Shown here in pieces: positions 1-11,698 of a DNA stretch of 64,000 bases. Both the position numbers and the translations under genes were made by a program. The stretch covers positions 15,998,001 to 16,062,000 of the forward strand of contig NC_063260.1 of the NCBI RefSeq assembly GCF_019578655.1, given 5' to 3'. Each line of letters starts with the position of its first letter. Position 1 is the first letter of the stretch. This DNA is from Ricinus communis. Its lineage: Eukaryota; Streptophyta; Magnoliopsida; Malpighiales; Euphorbiaceae. The notes under the pieces were generated by a model, which saw nothing but the letters and a program-made list of their open reading frames with translations, made no database searches and was not told the origin of the DNA.

Positions 1-3
1 GCA

Positions 4-195
4 TTGAAATTCGGTATACTTTCTATTCATGATTCCGATGCACATGTTCTTATTGATCCTGGATCCACATGTTCATTCATATCACATGATTTTGTATCGC
101 ATGTTCATGCTAATATAGAGGCATTAGGTTATGATATATATGTATCTATACCGCTGCTGGGTATTATCAAGACGAGGAGATCATGTCAGTGGTAG
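4..195 (+). pseudogene. Retroviral-type aspartic protease fragment of the chromovirus
   Basis: Remnant of the pepsin-like protease that would process the retrotransposon polyprotein. The segment VLIDPGSTCSFIS matches the active-site region of plant Ty3/gypsy proteases, where the catalytic triplet is normally D-S-G or D-T-G. Here it reads D-P-G, so the second active-site position is lost. The frame ends at a stop near 193. The related text DVILGMDWLSRNHAI can still be followed at about 247-300 in another frame. The fragment starts at the window edge, so its true N-terminus is not visible. Confidence 0.75.
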
Positions 196-517
196 ATAGT
201 GTCAAACTACATGCGATTTGGTTGTTATTAATCTTAGAGAGTTTGATGTTATTTTGGGGATGGATTGGTTGTCAAGAAATCATGCTATTGTTGATTGTAA
301 ATGAAGGAAAGTGGCTATGGAAATACAAGGAGAAATGAAAATAGTAATGGTGGGTGAAAGGAAAGACAATTCCTAATTGTTTGATTTCAGCGGAATGGCT
401 CGGCGATTAGTTAAAAATGGATATGAAGCATATCTAATTAGTTTTGTCAGATACTCTACTAAGGTCGGACCGGACCACGGTATTAGACATTCAGAGAATT
501 TCCTAACATATTCTTAG

Positions 518-1232
518 ATGATTTGCCCGGTTTGCCACCAAATCGAGAGGTTGATTTTGAGATTGACATCATCCCCGGCACTATTTCCATTGCACCATAC
601 GGAATGGCTCCGTTGGAATCGAAAAGAATTAAAGCAATTAGAAGAGTTACTTGATAAAGGTTTCATCGGGCCAAGTACTTCCACCTTGGGAGCACAGGTT
701 CTATTCGAAGAAAAGGATGGTAGTATGCGATTATGTATTGATTATAGGCAATTGAATAGGATTACGTTGAAGAATAAATATCCATTATCGAGAATTGATG
801 ATTTTCTTGATCAATTAAAAGGTGCAACTGTGTTCTCTAAAATTGATTTAAGATCGGGTTATTGGCAACTCCGGGTTGAAGAGAAATCTATTGCCGAAGG
901 CGGCAAGGTATGGACATTATGAATTTATTGTGATGCCATTCGGGTTAACAAATGCTCCTGCCGCTTTTATGTCAACGATGAACAAGACTTTCCAACCATA
1001 TTTAGATTACTTTGTTATTGTGTTCATTGATGATATTCGATTTCGTAGCAGAGAGCATGAACAACACTTGAGAATTGTTTCTGAGTTTGAGGGAAAACAG
1101 TTGTATGCAAAATTCAACAAATGCGAGTTTTGGATGGAGGAAATTGCATTCTTAGGGCATATTATTTCTAAATATGGATGGTGCACCACTGTTCATCAAA
1201 GATTAAAGCAATTATTGAATGGGAGCCTTTAA
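518..1232 (+). pseudogene. Reverse transcriptase domain of the chromovirus, frameshifted
   Basis: Reverse transcriptase, which copies element RNA into cDNA in virus-like particles. Two overlapping frames carry it. The first (518-922) holds [20 protein letters not shown] and [14 protein letters not shown]. The second (876-1232) holds [15 protein letters not shown] and FVIVFIDDI, then ending in FLGHIISK. The catalytic box is FIDD where the family usually has YIDD or FIDD, so the aspartates survive. A frameshift near 880-920 and the missing link to the protease make this a pseudogene. The order of conserved blocks matches Ty3/gypsy RT without rearrangement. Confidence 0.88.
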
Positions 1233-1329
1233 AATGTTTCGAGTTCGAAGTTTTCTTAGATAGGCTATTATAGAAGATTTGTAAAAGATTTTCGGTTATT
1301 GCTAAGCCTTTGTTAAAGAAGAATGTGCC

Positions 1330-1800
1330 ATTCCGAATTGGGTGAGTTGTGTGATCAAAATTTTCAAGAGTTGAAGAAAACTACTACTACTGATATTACA
1401 TTGCCGCCAAAATGGAGGTTATGTTATATATATATCTTGATGCTTCTAGGCAAGGACTTGGATGTGTCTTAATGCGGCATGGGAAGGTTATAGCTTATGC
1501 TTCAAGATAATTCGCGACCTCATGAGCTGAATTATCCTACGCATGATCTTGAATTAGCGGTATTGTACATGCATTGAAGATATGGCGACATTATTTATAT
1601 GGGGAGACATTTCGGATATTCTACCGATCATAAGAGTTTGAAATATATCCCTACTTAAAAGAGTTGAATCCGAGACAACGAAGATGGATTGAGCTTCCGA
1701 AGGATTATGATTGCACTATTGATTATCATCCTGGAAAAGCAAATGTTATTCTTCGATGCTTTAAGTAGGAAGTCAGTGGAAAATTTTTCAAGTATGATTT
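1330..1800 (+). pseudogene. RNase H domain of the chromovirus, multiple stops
   Basis: Remnant of the RNase H that degrades the RNA strand during cDNA synthesis. The translation shows YLDASRQGLGCVLMRHGK and then NYPTHDLELAVLYMH with interrupting stops. These match the conserved D-A-S and E-L-A-V blocks of Ty3/gypsy RNase H. The HKSLKYI block near 1630-1650 follows in order. It lies directly after the reverse transcriptase, as expected. Too many stops remain for function. Confidence 0.72.
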
Positions 1801-2034
1801 GTTACAATGTGGAATATTTAGTTGCACTTAGAGCTTATGGATGTGAAGTTTTATGTTTATGACGATCCGTTAGCCACATTATAAGTAAAGCCTTTGATTG
1901 GAGATAAAATTAAAGACACACGATGTGAAGATTCTTATTTGCAAAGGATGAAGGGTAGAGTACAAGAAGGAAAGAATACACAATTTGTGTTGAAAGATGA
2001 TGGTGTGTTATTGAATAGAAATCGTGTATGGTAA

Positions 2035-2740
2035 CACGATGTAGGGGGATTTGAGAAAGGAAATCATGCATGAAGTGCACTATGCACCTTATGCAATGCA
2101 TCCCTGGAAGTACCAAAATGTACAAAAATTTGAAACCTTATTATTGGTGGCCTTAAATGAAGAAGGATGTGGCGGAATTTGTGAGTAAGTGTTTGACATG
2201 TCGCGAAGTGAAAGAGAGCACGGGCACTGCGGTAAACTTCATTCTTTATCTATACGTGGAAGTGGGATAAGATTACTATGGATTTTGTTATGGGATTGTC
2301 GTACATTTAATAAAGCATGATGCTATTTGGGTATTGTTGATCGACTTACTAAATGTGCTCATTCTTACCCGTGAAGCAGCAGTTCATGATAAACTATTGA
2401 ATTGTATATTTGAAGTTGTTAGATTGCATGGTGTGCCAATATCTATTGTATCGGATAGGGATACTTCGTTTTGAGAGATTTGCGAAAGCATATAGTACTA
2501 AGCTTCATTTCGATGCATTTTCATCCCTCAAACAGGATGGGCAATCGGAAAGAACTATTCAGACATTAGAAGATATGATGAGGGCTTGCACACTTGAGTT
2601 CAAGGGTAACTGGGATGATTACATACCACGAGATGGAATTTCGTATAACATGACAATGAGGTCATTCTAGTATCGGTATGGCTCCTTATGAAGCTTTGTA
2701 TGGGAGGAAATGTAGAAGTCCAGAGTGGGATGTTGAAGGT
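2035..2740 (+). pseudogene. Integrase (zinc-binding and core) of the chromovirus, decayed
   Basis: Remnant of the integrase that inserts cDNA into host DNA. Near 2065-2215 the frame gives HEVHYAPYAMHPG, YYWWP, then FVSKCLTCREVK, the H-H-C-C zinc-binding part. The catalytic core follows in pieces: ITMDFVMGLSY near 2270, VRLHGVPISIVSDRD near 2415-2462 and FSSLKQDGQSERTIQTLEDM near 2520-2580 (D, D and E residues recognisable). MAPYEALYGRKCRSPEWD lies near 2680-2730. Frame changes at about 2300, 2465 and 2665 break it. Confidence 0.82.
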
Positions 2741-3009
2741 TTAAGACAACTTGAAGGTCCAGAATTGGTACAAGAAAGCGAGTGGATAAAATAGAGATAG
2801 TTAAAAAGAATTTGAAAGTAGCAGGACAAGAAAAGAGTTATGTGATTTGCATCGAAGGAAATGGAATATATTATGGGTGATAAAGTTTTCTTGCGGGTGT
2901 CACCATGGAAAGGAATATTAAGGTTTGGTAAATAAGGGAAATTGAGTCCGAGGTATGTAGGACCTTATGAAATTATTGAAAGAGTTGGACCATTGGCTTA
3001 TAGGTTAGC

Positions 3010-3310
3010 ATTACCTACGTAGTTGTCTTCTATTCATGATGTTTTTCACGTTTCTATGTTGAGGCGATATAGATCGGATCCTAGTCATATCATTCCGGAG
3101 CCGGAGATAGAAATCACGGAAAAGTTGACATATGTGGAAGAACTGAGTAGAAATTCTTGATCGAATGGTTAAGAAATTGGGAAATAAAGACATTCCTATG
3201 GTCAAAATTAAGTGGAGTCATCATTCACCAAGAGAAGCAACTTGGGAAGTAGAAGAGCATATGACGAGACAGTATCATCTATTCCATTGTAATGTTGGTG
3301 AGTTGTTAAA
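3010..3310 (+). pseudogene. Chromodomain-like C-terminal tail of pol
   Basis: The integrase C-terminal tail of Tekay/Del chromoviruses carries a chromodomain-like module thought to guide insertion to chromatin. Reading near 3030-3075 gives SIHDVFHVSMLRRY, the usual integrase end, and 3160-3290 gives KKLGNKDIPMVKIKWSHH and then EATWEVEEHM. These blocks match the tail by position and sequence. A stop after ELSRNS near 3160 interrupts it. The purine tract and LTR start follow within about 40 bases. Confidence 0.72.
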
Positions 3311-3344
3311 ATTTCAGGACGAAATTTCTTAAGGAAGGGAGAGT

Positions 3345-4610
3345 TGTAACTTTGCATTTTCTCATCATCCATGTTATGTGCATTTACATTTAATCATTGG
3401 GCATATGATGGTATATCAATAATATTTTTATTTTATGAGAACATATATATATTAATTATAAGTAGAGAATAAGAAGCATGATATTAGATTATTAATTTAG
3501 ATAAGTTGATTAAGTACTTGGGTTATGTGTATTAAGCCTTAAGACTTAATTGAACCAATAGTTGAAGGTTGGGCAAATAGATTGGACTTAAAAGATACAA
3601 TTAAAAGTTAGTACCTATATATGGTTAGTAAGAATTAATTTAGGATGATAAAACTAGTTTAAGTAGGTGGTGGCATTGAGAGATGAATCTTGGAAATTGG
3701 AACCATGAGCAAGCTCATTTTACCTCTTCATTTCTCTAAAATTCGTAAATGGCCAAAAAACACAAAATTTGGAATAAGAAAGAGGAGTGGAATACCTAGA
3801 AAAAATTAAGATTAAGATAGGATGTTGCCAACTATTGAAGGAGCCAAGCTAAAGCTAAAGGATTTAAGCATATTAGCAACCCAAAAGCTGAAATTGGTAA
3901 GTTATTACTTGAGTGTTATTAATTTGTCATTAGGGTTCTTGATTACAAATTGGAAAAACTTCATTTGATGCTCTCATTGATTAATTAAAGGTCTGACTAT
4001 CATGAATTAGTAGAGTATTGAATGATTGCATAGAGATTAAGCTTGATTTAAGTTTAAGTATGTCAAGATAGAAAACTGTCAAAATTCCAGCAACCTTGAT
4101 GTTCTGTATTTTAGGCATAACATGGGTTATATGAGTCCAAATTAAGCTTAATTGGTATCTATGAAAATTTTGAAGAGTCCTCTATAACTTTGTAGTTTTG
4201 TGATTTCGCTATTTTTGCCGTTTTGGTTGCTTAAATTGAGCAAACAGATTTCTGCTCGGGTACAACTAGCCGTATGACCCTTGCTCAGTAATTTGAAGAT
4301 AATTAAATCTATAGAAGTCGGAATTGAGTAATTCTTTTTGGAGATGAAACTAGACGCATAGACGGATATGTCTATTTAATATGAGATTTTTGTATTAAGC
4401 CAATTTTGCCCAGCAATAAATATACCTTGGTACTAAATTCTGTCTAGAAAACAGAGATGTTGGAGATTAGTTTTATGCAATTTATTTGATGTTAATTTAA
4501 GTTAAATTGGTATTTAACTAGATGGAAAATGTTTCTATGATATTAAAACAATGATTGAGAGTCTTAGAGGAAGAGTTAATATGAATTAGAGAGGGGATGA
4601 TCTTGTAATG
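3345..4610 (+). mobile_element. Chromovirus 3' LTR, left piece (split by element C)
   Basis: The LTR begins with TGTAAC right after the purine tract. The sequence is AT-rich and non-coding. It is cut at 4610 by element C, with taatg (4606-4610) as the duplicated target. It resumes at 10665. Together the two pieces give an LTR of about 2.3 kb. No protein similarity is seen in this piece. Confidence 0.8.
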
Positions 4611-5995
4611 TGATGAGCATAGTTTTACACATATTTGCTTGCATATTATTGCGTATGTTCTTAGCAATTATTGTGCTTTTATTCCCAGATCACTCGTGTT
4701 TTATGTTCTTTTGCATTTCAGGAACATTTATAGGACCATCATCGGTGTTTAAGCAATTATAGATCAATACGTGCAGAAACGGACGAGAATTCACCAAGAT
4801 CGGACAAGAGCCCGCAATGCATACATTGAGCAATGCGGCCGTGCTCAACCATTGGCTTTGATTCTTGAAATTGGCACTTTGGGCACAGAGCGGTGGATAA
4901 CACGGGAGAACACACGTGGCCAACGCGAGAAACACACCAGTGGTGAAACTGCCTACCACTGAGATCTGATATACCAAAGACTTGGGTAGTCGAAGAAGTA
5001 AATATATAAGAAAAATGAATTTTTCTTAGGAGAGAGAGGGGGAAGAAGTGACATTAAGCCCTGAGAGAGAGAGTTGTCAGGAGTAAGAATCCCGAAATCG
5101 TAAGATCTACGAAAGTGCAAAAGATGAGGGAGCAATTCAAGAGGCGGCTGGGAGATTAATCAAAGTGTAGATCTAGATTTGGAGCTGTTCATCCAATTCG
5201 AGAGAAAAGGGTGTACGTGTTTTATTTTCATTATTCTTTCATTGTAATTGATTTCCTAGATTGTTTTAAACATGAACATGTTTAGCTAAATTGATTAAAT
5301 CCATTGGGATTTCTTTGCTATGTTGGTTTGATATTATATTGTTGGATTGTTTGGGTTGGTTTTGTATTCTTCTTGTTTTCAGTGTTAATAAGATTATGCA
5401 TTATTCATGAGACGTTGTGAATTGTGATGTTTAGATTGCTTTATGAGATTGAGAAATCCGTTTGGCAATTGGAACTTTGAATAACAAGAACTGGTTAATA
5501 ATCGCTTAGAGATAAGGATAATTGACTAACCGGATTAAGAATTAACAAAGCTTAATAGAGGCGGATTAAAGCTTAATGCTAATTTAAGAATCAATCGTTA
5601 GGAAGAGATTCCAACTTTAGGTTATTAGGTTTAGGAATTCGGTTATCTCGAGAGAGAGAAACTCTGATTAGAATCATCCACGGGTAGCATAATTAGACTC
5701 ACCGATCCTTTATCTTTTGTTCGGTTGCCAACTAGTTTAGATTCCCTTTGGGTTTGTCTTCTTGTCTTGATTATTTCACTTATCAATTACTCCTGCATCT
5801 CCCTTAGAACTTAGCTTGTAGTTAATAGTTAGTTTAGAATTTATTCATCATCCATTTTAGGTTAATATAACAAAGAACAAAGGAGTAACTCTAGGCTTTC
5901 GCTTTCCGAGGAATACGACCTTGATACTCGCCATTAGTGCTAAACTGCATCGATGGGTAGGTGGATGATCAGCTAACACCGAGTAGCACCCATCA
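4611..5995 (+). repeat. Element C 5' LTR
   Basis: Starts TGATGAGCATAG and ends CACCCATCA. Long parts are near-identical to 9220-10664 (for example 5160-5640 versus 9800-10300). A GC-rich block at about 4805-4990 cannot be aligned simply with its partner. The bases after 5995 (agttttgcgctgcgtgg) look like a degraded tRNA-Asp-type primer site, tttggcgccgttgcc in intact relatives. Confidence 0.92.
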
Positions 5996-6180
5996 AGTTT
6001 TGCGCTGCGTGGAATTATATGAAAACTAGAGTGAAATTTGCTATTTGTTAATTTAGCCATTTTTTTTCTTTCTTATTATTTTATGATTTTTATTTTTATT
6101 TGTTTATTTATTTTATTTTATTTGTACATATTTATTTAGCTTAAGTTTATGATTCAGATAGTGAATGATAAGGAGGTTCA

Positions 6181-7344
6181 ATGCTAAATTCAAACTCTTT
6201 GTATGACGCATTGGAAAATGAGAATAGGAACCAAGAGAGTGCTAAAGATTGGGATACCCGTTCATCTTTAGAAGCTCAGGTGGAATTGTTTTGCAGGGCT
6301 ACCGATCAACTCTCTTCTCCTATCCTTTCATCTCAAGTCTTTTGTGAATTTTGTTGTGGTTTACATATGTGTAATGATTGTCCATTGTATAGTGATGTTG
6401 CTCATTGTTCTTATAACTATGAACAGGTGAATTATACGGGAAGTTGGCCAAATGACTCGTATGGAAGCACCTACAATCAAGAGTGGAGCACTCATTCACC
6501 CTATGGATGGAGCTTAGATGGCCAGAACCACTAGAATTCAGTCGGCAACTACATCAAGAAATTTAATGTTGCACCTTCAACTCAAGATGAAGAGTTAGTA
6601 TCAGAGGAGCTGATGATGAGGTTCATAACAAGTCTTGAGGAAAGATTCCAACAAACAGAGAGGATACTTGAAGATCAACAAGCCTCGATTAACAACATAG
6701 AGCATCAAGTAGGCTTAATCTTCAAGTTACTAAATGCGAAGAGCAATCGAGAACTCTATCAAACGCTATTTGAATCCGAGGAACATTTGAGTCACTTATG
6801 CGGTGAGAATTTTTCCGGTTTATCTACTATGTTTGATGATGATGCTTCTATTCAGGACGATTTCGAACATGGAGATGGAACCGGAAAGGAAGAGGCGAAC
6901 ATAATTCCTCCGAAAGACTATCAATGTGAAGTCGATTGATGATCTGAGTGCGCTAGAGGAATTGTTGGTAGATTTTCCACAAGTCCCTTCGATGATGGAA
7001 GATGAGCACGAGTTATCCAATGAAGAAGTCTTGGAGGAGCTCGAGTTTCTTCTAGCAAGTGAACCAAGCCGGGGACCTAAGAAAACCATCAACACTCCGA
7101 AGAAATGGCCCAACCGTCGATCCTTCCAATTGTTGAAACTCTAGCTTTCAAATTGGAAGAGCCCCTAGAGCATCATGACTACGTGCAAATATATGAGGAG
7201 GCGAGTTTGCCCATCATACTCCAAATGTTCGTACCGTCGTCGGGAAGAGAAATTGACGATTATCCCTCTAAGCGGATATTTGAAGCCATTTGCTTGGAAA
7301 AGGATGGATGGTCGCCAATCCCCACCGTTTGCTTTTCACCATGA
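6181..7344 (+). pseudogene. Element C gag-like ORF, broken
   Basis: One ancestral reading frame of about 387 codons. It is interrupted by a stop at 6532, and a frame change near 6930 is compensated near 7110. The first part has CEFCCGLHMCNDCP, a zinc-knuckle-like motif, and a Y/N/W-rich stretch as in Athila gag C-termini. Next comes FQQTERILEDQQASI, a coiled-coil-like segment also present in elements A and B (FQQTDTTIRNQQASI in A). The end has ELSNEEVLEELEFLL, matching the acidic spacer that lies between protease and RT in A and B. The protease between these parts is absent. It may have supplied a structural protein; that is inference. Confidence 0.75.
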
Positions 7345-9219
7345 ATCCAACAAGAAGACTCATCATATCAAAAGAAGCGCTTTTGGGAGGCACCCCGAAC
7401 TTTATCTTTAATCTTTAATATTTTAACCTTTTGTTTTGAAACATTTTATTAGTTTTAGTTTTCATATTTTCAATTTCGATTTTATTTCTTTATTTTATTA
7501 CTTTGATTCTCACAGGAGGCACCGAATTTCCACAACATCTCACTCGATGGATGATCGGGCGATCCCCTAGATCTTTTTATTTTTCTGCATTTATTTACTT
7601 TATTTTTCATACATGTCATGCACTTGGATTATATTGCCTTTGTTCTCTTAGTTGAGCATTCCATGCGGGGTATCCATAACATTTTACACTGAGGACAGTG
7701 TGTTCTTCAAGTGTGGGGTGCTTATGGGTAAACCTTAATCTCTCATATGGATTTTTAATATATCTGAAATTGCTATGGCTAGGTCTTGTGTATTTTTAGG
7801 GGATGTTAGGACACTGTGTTTTTATGCACTTGAGTATGTTATTTTTGAGCTGATTGATAACTTGATTTATAGAATTGTAGTTACTTTTCTTTGTTGTTCA
7901 TTGTCCTTGGAAAACAATTTATGGTGTTTTACACATCAACCCTACGCTAGGTGTTATTTAATTATTTTTTCGAATTGTCAAATTTTAACTTAGAACGTTG
8001 ATAATATCATATGCATGTGTTTCTTAAGTAATGATTCAATTAATGATGTTGTGAACCAACTACACCTAATACCACACCTGAAAGTGAGATTTTGAGCCAG
8101 TTGAGCATTCATTATACTTATGCTCTTTATATTTCTTGTTTGAGTGTGCATTGTACTTAACTTTGCTTCTAGAACTTGCTTTGTAATGCGTGTTGAAGTT
8201 ACATGAATATTGCAAATACCATGAGATGATTTGGGCGATTTAGGATTCACCACATTTGACCAAAAGCCTATCACCTTATGTTTCCATTAGTTAGCCAGTT
8301 TTTGAGCCTTAACCTTTTCTTCATAATCTACACCTATACACTTCAATTATACCATTCTTTACATTTATCTTTCCTTTACCCTTATGCTGGAATTTCTTTC
8401 TGTGATTTATTCAACTTTATGTGGGATTAAAATGCTAGTTGCTATGTTGGTAAATTCACTAAATCTTTTTGATATTTTAAATGCTCCCTTTAATCCAATT
8501 TGTATTTGTTATTCTTTATGTTTATTCGAGTTGTATTCAGCGGTCGCTAATAAGCTGCTAGTTCATTATTATAAAAAACAAAAAGAGAACAAAAGAAGAA
8601 GAGGAAAAAAAAAGAATATATAATAAACAAATCTCTTTAATTATTTATCTTTTTATTGGATTTAGAGCATTTGCGAGCGTTATTCTGTAAAGTAGGGATT
8701 TTAGTGAATGATTCTTTTTGTGATCTTAGGCATTTAATCCTTTGAGCATATACTATTGTTTATCGCGTGATCAATTCCAAAGACTTTCACTTCTATCCAA
8801 ATCTTTGTACCTTTACCTTAGCCCCATTTCAACCTTGGTAAAGACCCTTTGATTTTGGTATTTACTTATTCATAGTAGCGAAGATATGATTTATGAGCAA
8901 GGTTATGGTGAGCGGGTCTTGTGCATTTGCTTTGAGGGATTTGTTATTCACCTAATATACACTTTGAGCGACTTGAGTGATCCCTGTGAGGCATTGGTTC
9001 ATGATGTTTGTGTTGAGTTGTCATTTAAGTTACTCATGCATTAATATTATTTCCATTCTTTGTTAATGATTTGTAATTTGATTTATGATTGAGTATCCTT
9101 TCAGGATGTGTTGAATACCATATTTGTGGACTGAGGCATAAACTGAAAATTGATAGCTGTAGTTTATGGTGAGTTGTTAATTGCTTGAGGACAATGATGG
9201 CTTAAAAGTGTGGGTAATT
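7345..9219 (+). other. Element C non-coding internal region
   Basis: About 1.9 kb between the gag-like frame and the 3' LTR with no recognisable protein similarity on either strand. Gggaggcacc-type sequence at 7386-7397 and 7515-7525 is typical of the stretch after coding in Athila-like elements. A purine-leaning run ending cttaaaagtgtgggtaatt immediately precedes the LTR and is the likely polypurine tract (about 9201-9219). Confidence 0.6.
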
Positions 9220-10664
9220 TGATGAGCATAGTTTTACACATATTTGCTTGCATATTGTGCGATGTTCTTAGCAATTATTGTGCTTTTATTCCCACATCAC
9301 CCGTGTTTTATGTTCTTTTGCATTTCAGGAACATTTATAGGACCATCATCGGTGTTTAAGCAATTATAGATCAATACGTGCGGAAGCGGACGAGAATTCA
9401 CCAAGATCGGACAAGAGTCACAGCCGGGCCTGCGTGTGCTCAACTCGAGTAACTGATGCTTGAAATGGCACTTTGTTTCGCTCGGCACCATGGCCTTCCG
9501 TGGTGGATAACACCTGACCTGTTTGGGGAAGGGAGCACGCCTGGGGCCCGAGGGAAACACACGCCTTGTGAAACCACGGCCTACATTCAAGTAGGATCGC
9601 TGGACCGACCACCGGCATAGACAAGACTGTCCGTACCTAGAACAACCGTGTTAATATATAAGAAAAATGAATTTTCTTAGGAGAGAGAGGGGAAGAAGTG
9701 ACATTGAGCCCTGGTGGTGTGTCTGCTCGATATTAAGGCAGAGCAGAGAGAGAGTCCCAATCGTAAGATTAGGATGCACAACATGAGGAGCAATTCAAGG
9801 CGAGTTGGGAGATTAATCAAAGTGTAGATCTAGATTTGGAGCTGTTCATCCAATTCGAGAGAAAAGGGTGTACATGTTTTATTTTCATTATTCTTTCATT
9901 GTAATTGATTTCCTAGATTGTTTTAAACATGAACATGTTTAGCTAAATTGATTAAATCCATTGGGATTTCTTTGCTATGTTGGTTTGATATTATATTGTT
10001 GGATTGTTTGAGTTGGTTTTGTATTCTTCTTGTTTTCGGTGTTAATAAGATTATGCATTATTCATGAGACGCTGTGAATTGTGATGTTTAGATTGCTTTA
10101 TGAGATTGAAAAATCCGTTTGGCAATTGGAACTTTGAATAACAAGAATCAAGTTAATAATCGCTTAGAGATAAGGATAATTAACTAGCCGGATTAAGAAT
10201 TAACAAAGCTTAATAGAGGGCGGATTAAAGCTTAATGCTAATTTAAGAATCAATCGTTAGGAAGAGATTCCAACTTTAGGTTATTAGGTTTAGGAATTCG
10301 GTTATCTCGAGAGAAACCCGAGAAGCTAAGAGTAATAAATCCACTGGGTAGCATAATTAGACTCACCGATCCTTTATCTTTTGTTCGGTTGCCAACTAGT
10401 TTAGATTCCCTTTGGGTTTGTCTTCTTGTCTTGATTATTTCACTTATCAATTACTCCTGCATCTCCCTTAGGACTTAGCTTGTAGTTAATAGTTAGTTTA
10501 GAATTTATTCATCATCCATTTTAGGTTAATATAACAAAGAACAAAGGAGTAACTCTGGGCTTTCGCTTTCCCGAGGAATACGACCTTGATACTCGCCATT
10601 AGTGCTAGACTGCATCGATAGGTACACAGCCTTAGATTGTAGCTAACACGAGTAACACCCATCA
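9220..10664 (+). repeat. Element C 3' LTR
   Basis: Starts TGATGAGCATAG and ends ACACCCATCA, followed by the taatg target duplication at 10665-10669. It is 1445 bp against 1385 bp for the 5' copy. Most of the size difference lies in the GC-rich island at 9415-9655. Confidence 0.92.
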
Positions 10665-11698
10665 TAATGCATTAGAACTAGCATTTACATGAATATTTGG
10701 AATATGCATGAAATGTGAATTGATGAGTGTGTTGACAGGTACTCAAAGGCCTGGAAAGGAAGTTGTGGAGAAAGGAGGTTCTTATATGCTAAAGGAATAA
10801 GTGTATTTTGAGTAAGTAAATAGTTAATATTTGCTATATCCATATATTTAATCAAATGTTCTACGAATGGTTGTGTTGCTTAATATTGTGTTATGTTTGA
10901 ATGAATGAGATGGAAATGATTGGTGTTGAGTGGAACAATTGTTATTGCTTGAATATGATATAAGTGAAATGATTGTATTGTGATGTTAAGTGCATATGTG
11001 CATGTGAATGGTGGATTCCCCTGTGAAAAAAAAATAAAATATATATATATAAAGCGTTGGGAGGCTAAAGCCTAGAGAGGCTATAAAAGTGTATAATGTG
11101 AGGATGAGGCGAGGCGGATGTAAATGCGATAGGTGAGGATGGCGTGAGGCGTTAACAAAGGGATCCTGGCCGTGAGAACTAACAATAATTGTTGAATTGT
11201 ATTTTTTTCTATAATGGTTGTAATGAATTGAGTAGAATGGTATGAATTTATGCCTAAACTATGAATCATGGAAAGTTATGTGATTGGGTGGAAATTGTAT
11301 TAAGTGTATGTGATATAGATTATGTTGATTATTTATTCTATGTTTGGAGGCTCACCCCCTCTCAAAATTTTTCTTTCAGGTTTGTAAATAGTAGTGCATC
11401 CGTTGGTTGTATGCAAGTCTAGCTTTTTGATTTTGGCCATAGAGTCTCCTCTGATGCATTTTGTATGCGAGTTATGTGATATATATGGAAGTATGCCTTA
11501 TAAGGCATAAGAAGATGTTTGAAATACTTGTTAAATGATGTTTAAGTATAATCATATGTTTATATGTTAATAACCTTGTGTCCCGATTCTTAACAACAAC
11601 CACATCTGACCATACTACATGTAGTATATATTCTCCCACGCCAGCTTGTATGCTTCCTGGCTAATGTCTATTGGTTAGCATGTAATGGGGGTGTGACA
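10665..11698 (+). mobile_element. Chromovirus 3' LTR, right piece
   Basis: Continuation of the LTR after the element C insertion; it starts with the second taatg copy. It contains an AT run near 11030-11052 and a TATA-like ctataaaag near 11080, so it may hold the LTR promoter. It ends at about 11698 in GTGTGACA, pairing with the TGTAAC start. Beyond 11698 the sequence aligns by eye with the element B sequence near 19085-19160, so it is element A internal DNA. The far target duplication is outside the window. Confidence 0.75.

Larger units (their letters stand above)
1..3344 (+). mobile_element. Tekay/Del-type chromovirus (Ty3/gypsy), decayed pol part
   Basis: Internal 3' portion of a chromovirus-type LTR retrotransposon; gag and the 5' LTR lie left of the window. 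Read on the plus strand the order is protease, reverse transcriptase, RNase H, integrase, then a chromodomain-like tail, which is the Ty3/gypsy order. Stops and frame changes interrupt every domain, so no working polyprotein is possible. A purine tract at about 3330-3344 (aaggaagggaga) directly precedes TGTAAC, the start of the 3' LTR. The tail is of the Tekay/Del kind (motif EATWEVEEHM) rather than a classical chromodomain. This element is nested in Athila element A, because its LTR ends inside A reverse-transcriptase sequence near 11698. Confidence 0.88.
4611..10664 (+). mobile_element. Element C: non-autonomous Athila-like LTR retrotransposon
   Basis: A complete element with two LTRs (4611-5995 and 9220-10664), TGATG...CATCA ends and a 5-bp target duplication taatg (4606-4610 and 10665-10669). 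The internal part (5996-9219) holds one broken gag-like frame and about 1.9 kb of non-coding DNA. No protease, reverse transcriptase, RNase H or integrase can be seen on either strand, so it must have depended on an autonomous relative. Its coding text resembles the gag end and the acidic spacer of elements A and B, so an Athila-type helper is likely. It is inserted in the chromovirus 3' LTR and is the youngest layer of this nest. Confidence 0.9.

Noticed and set aside
10990..11200. Direct-repeat-like GC-richer stretch considered as a CRISPR-like or minisatellite array
   Set aside because: Only a few irregular gtgagg/ggcgag repeats occur, inside a plant LTR. There is no spacer structure.
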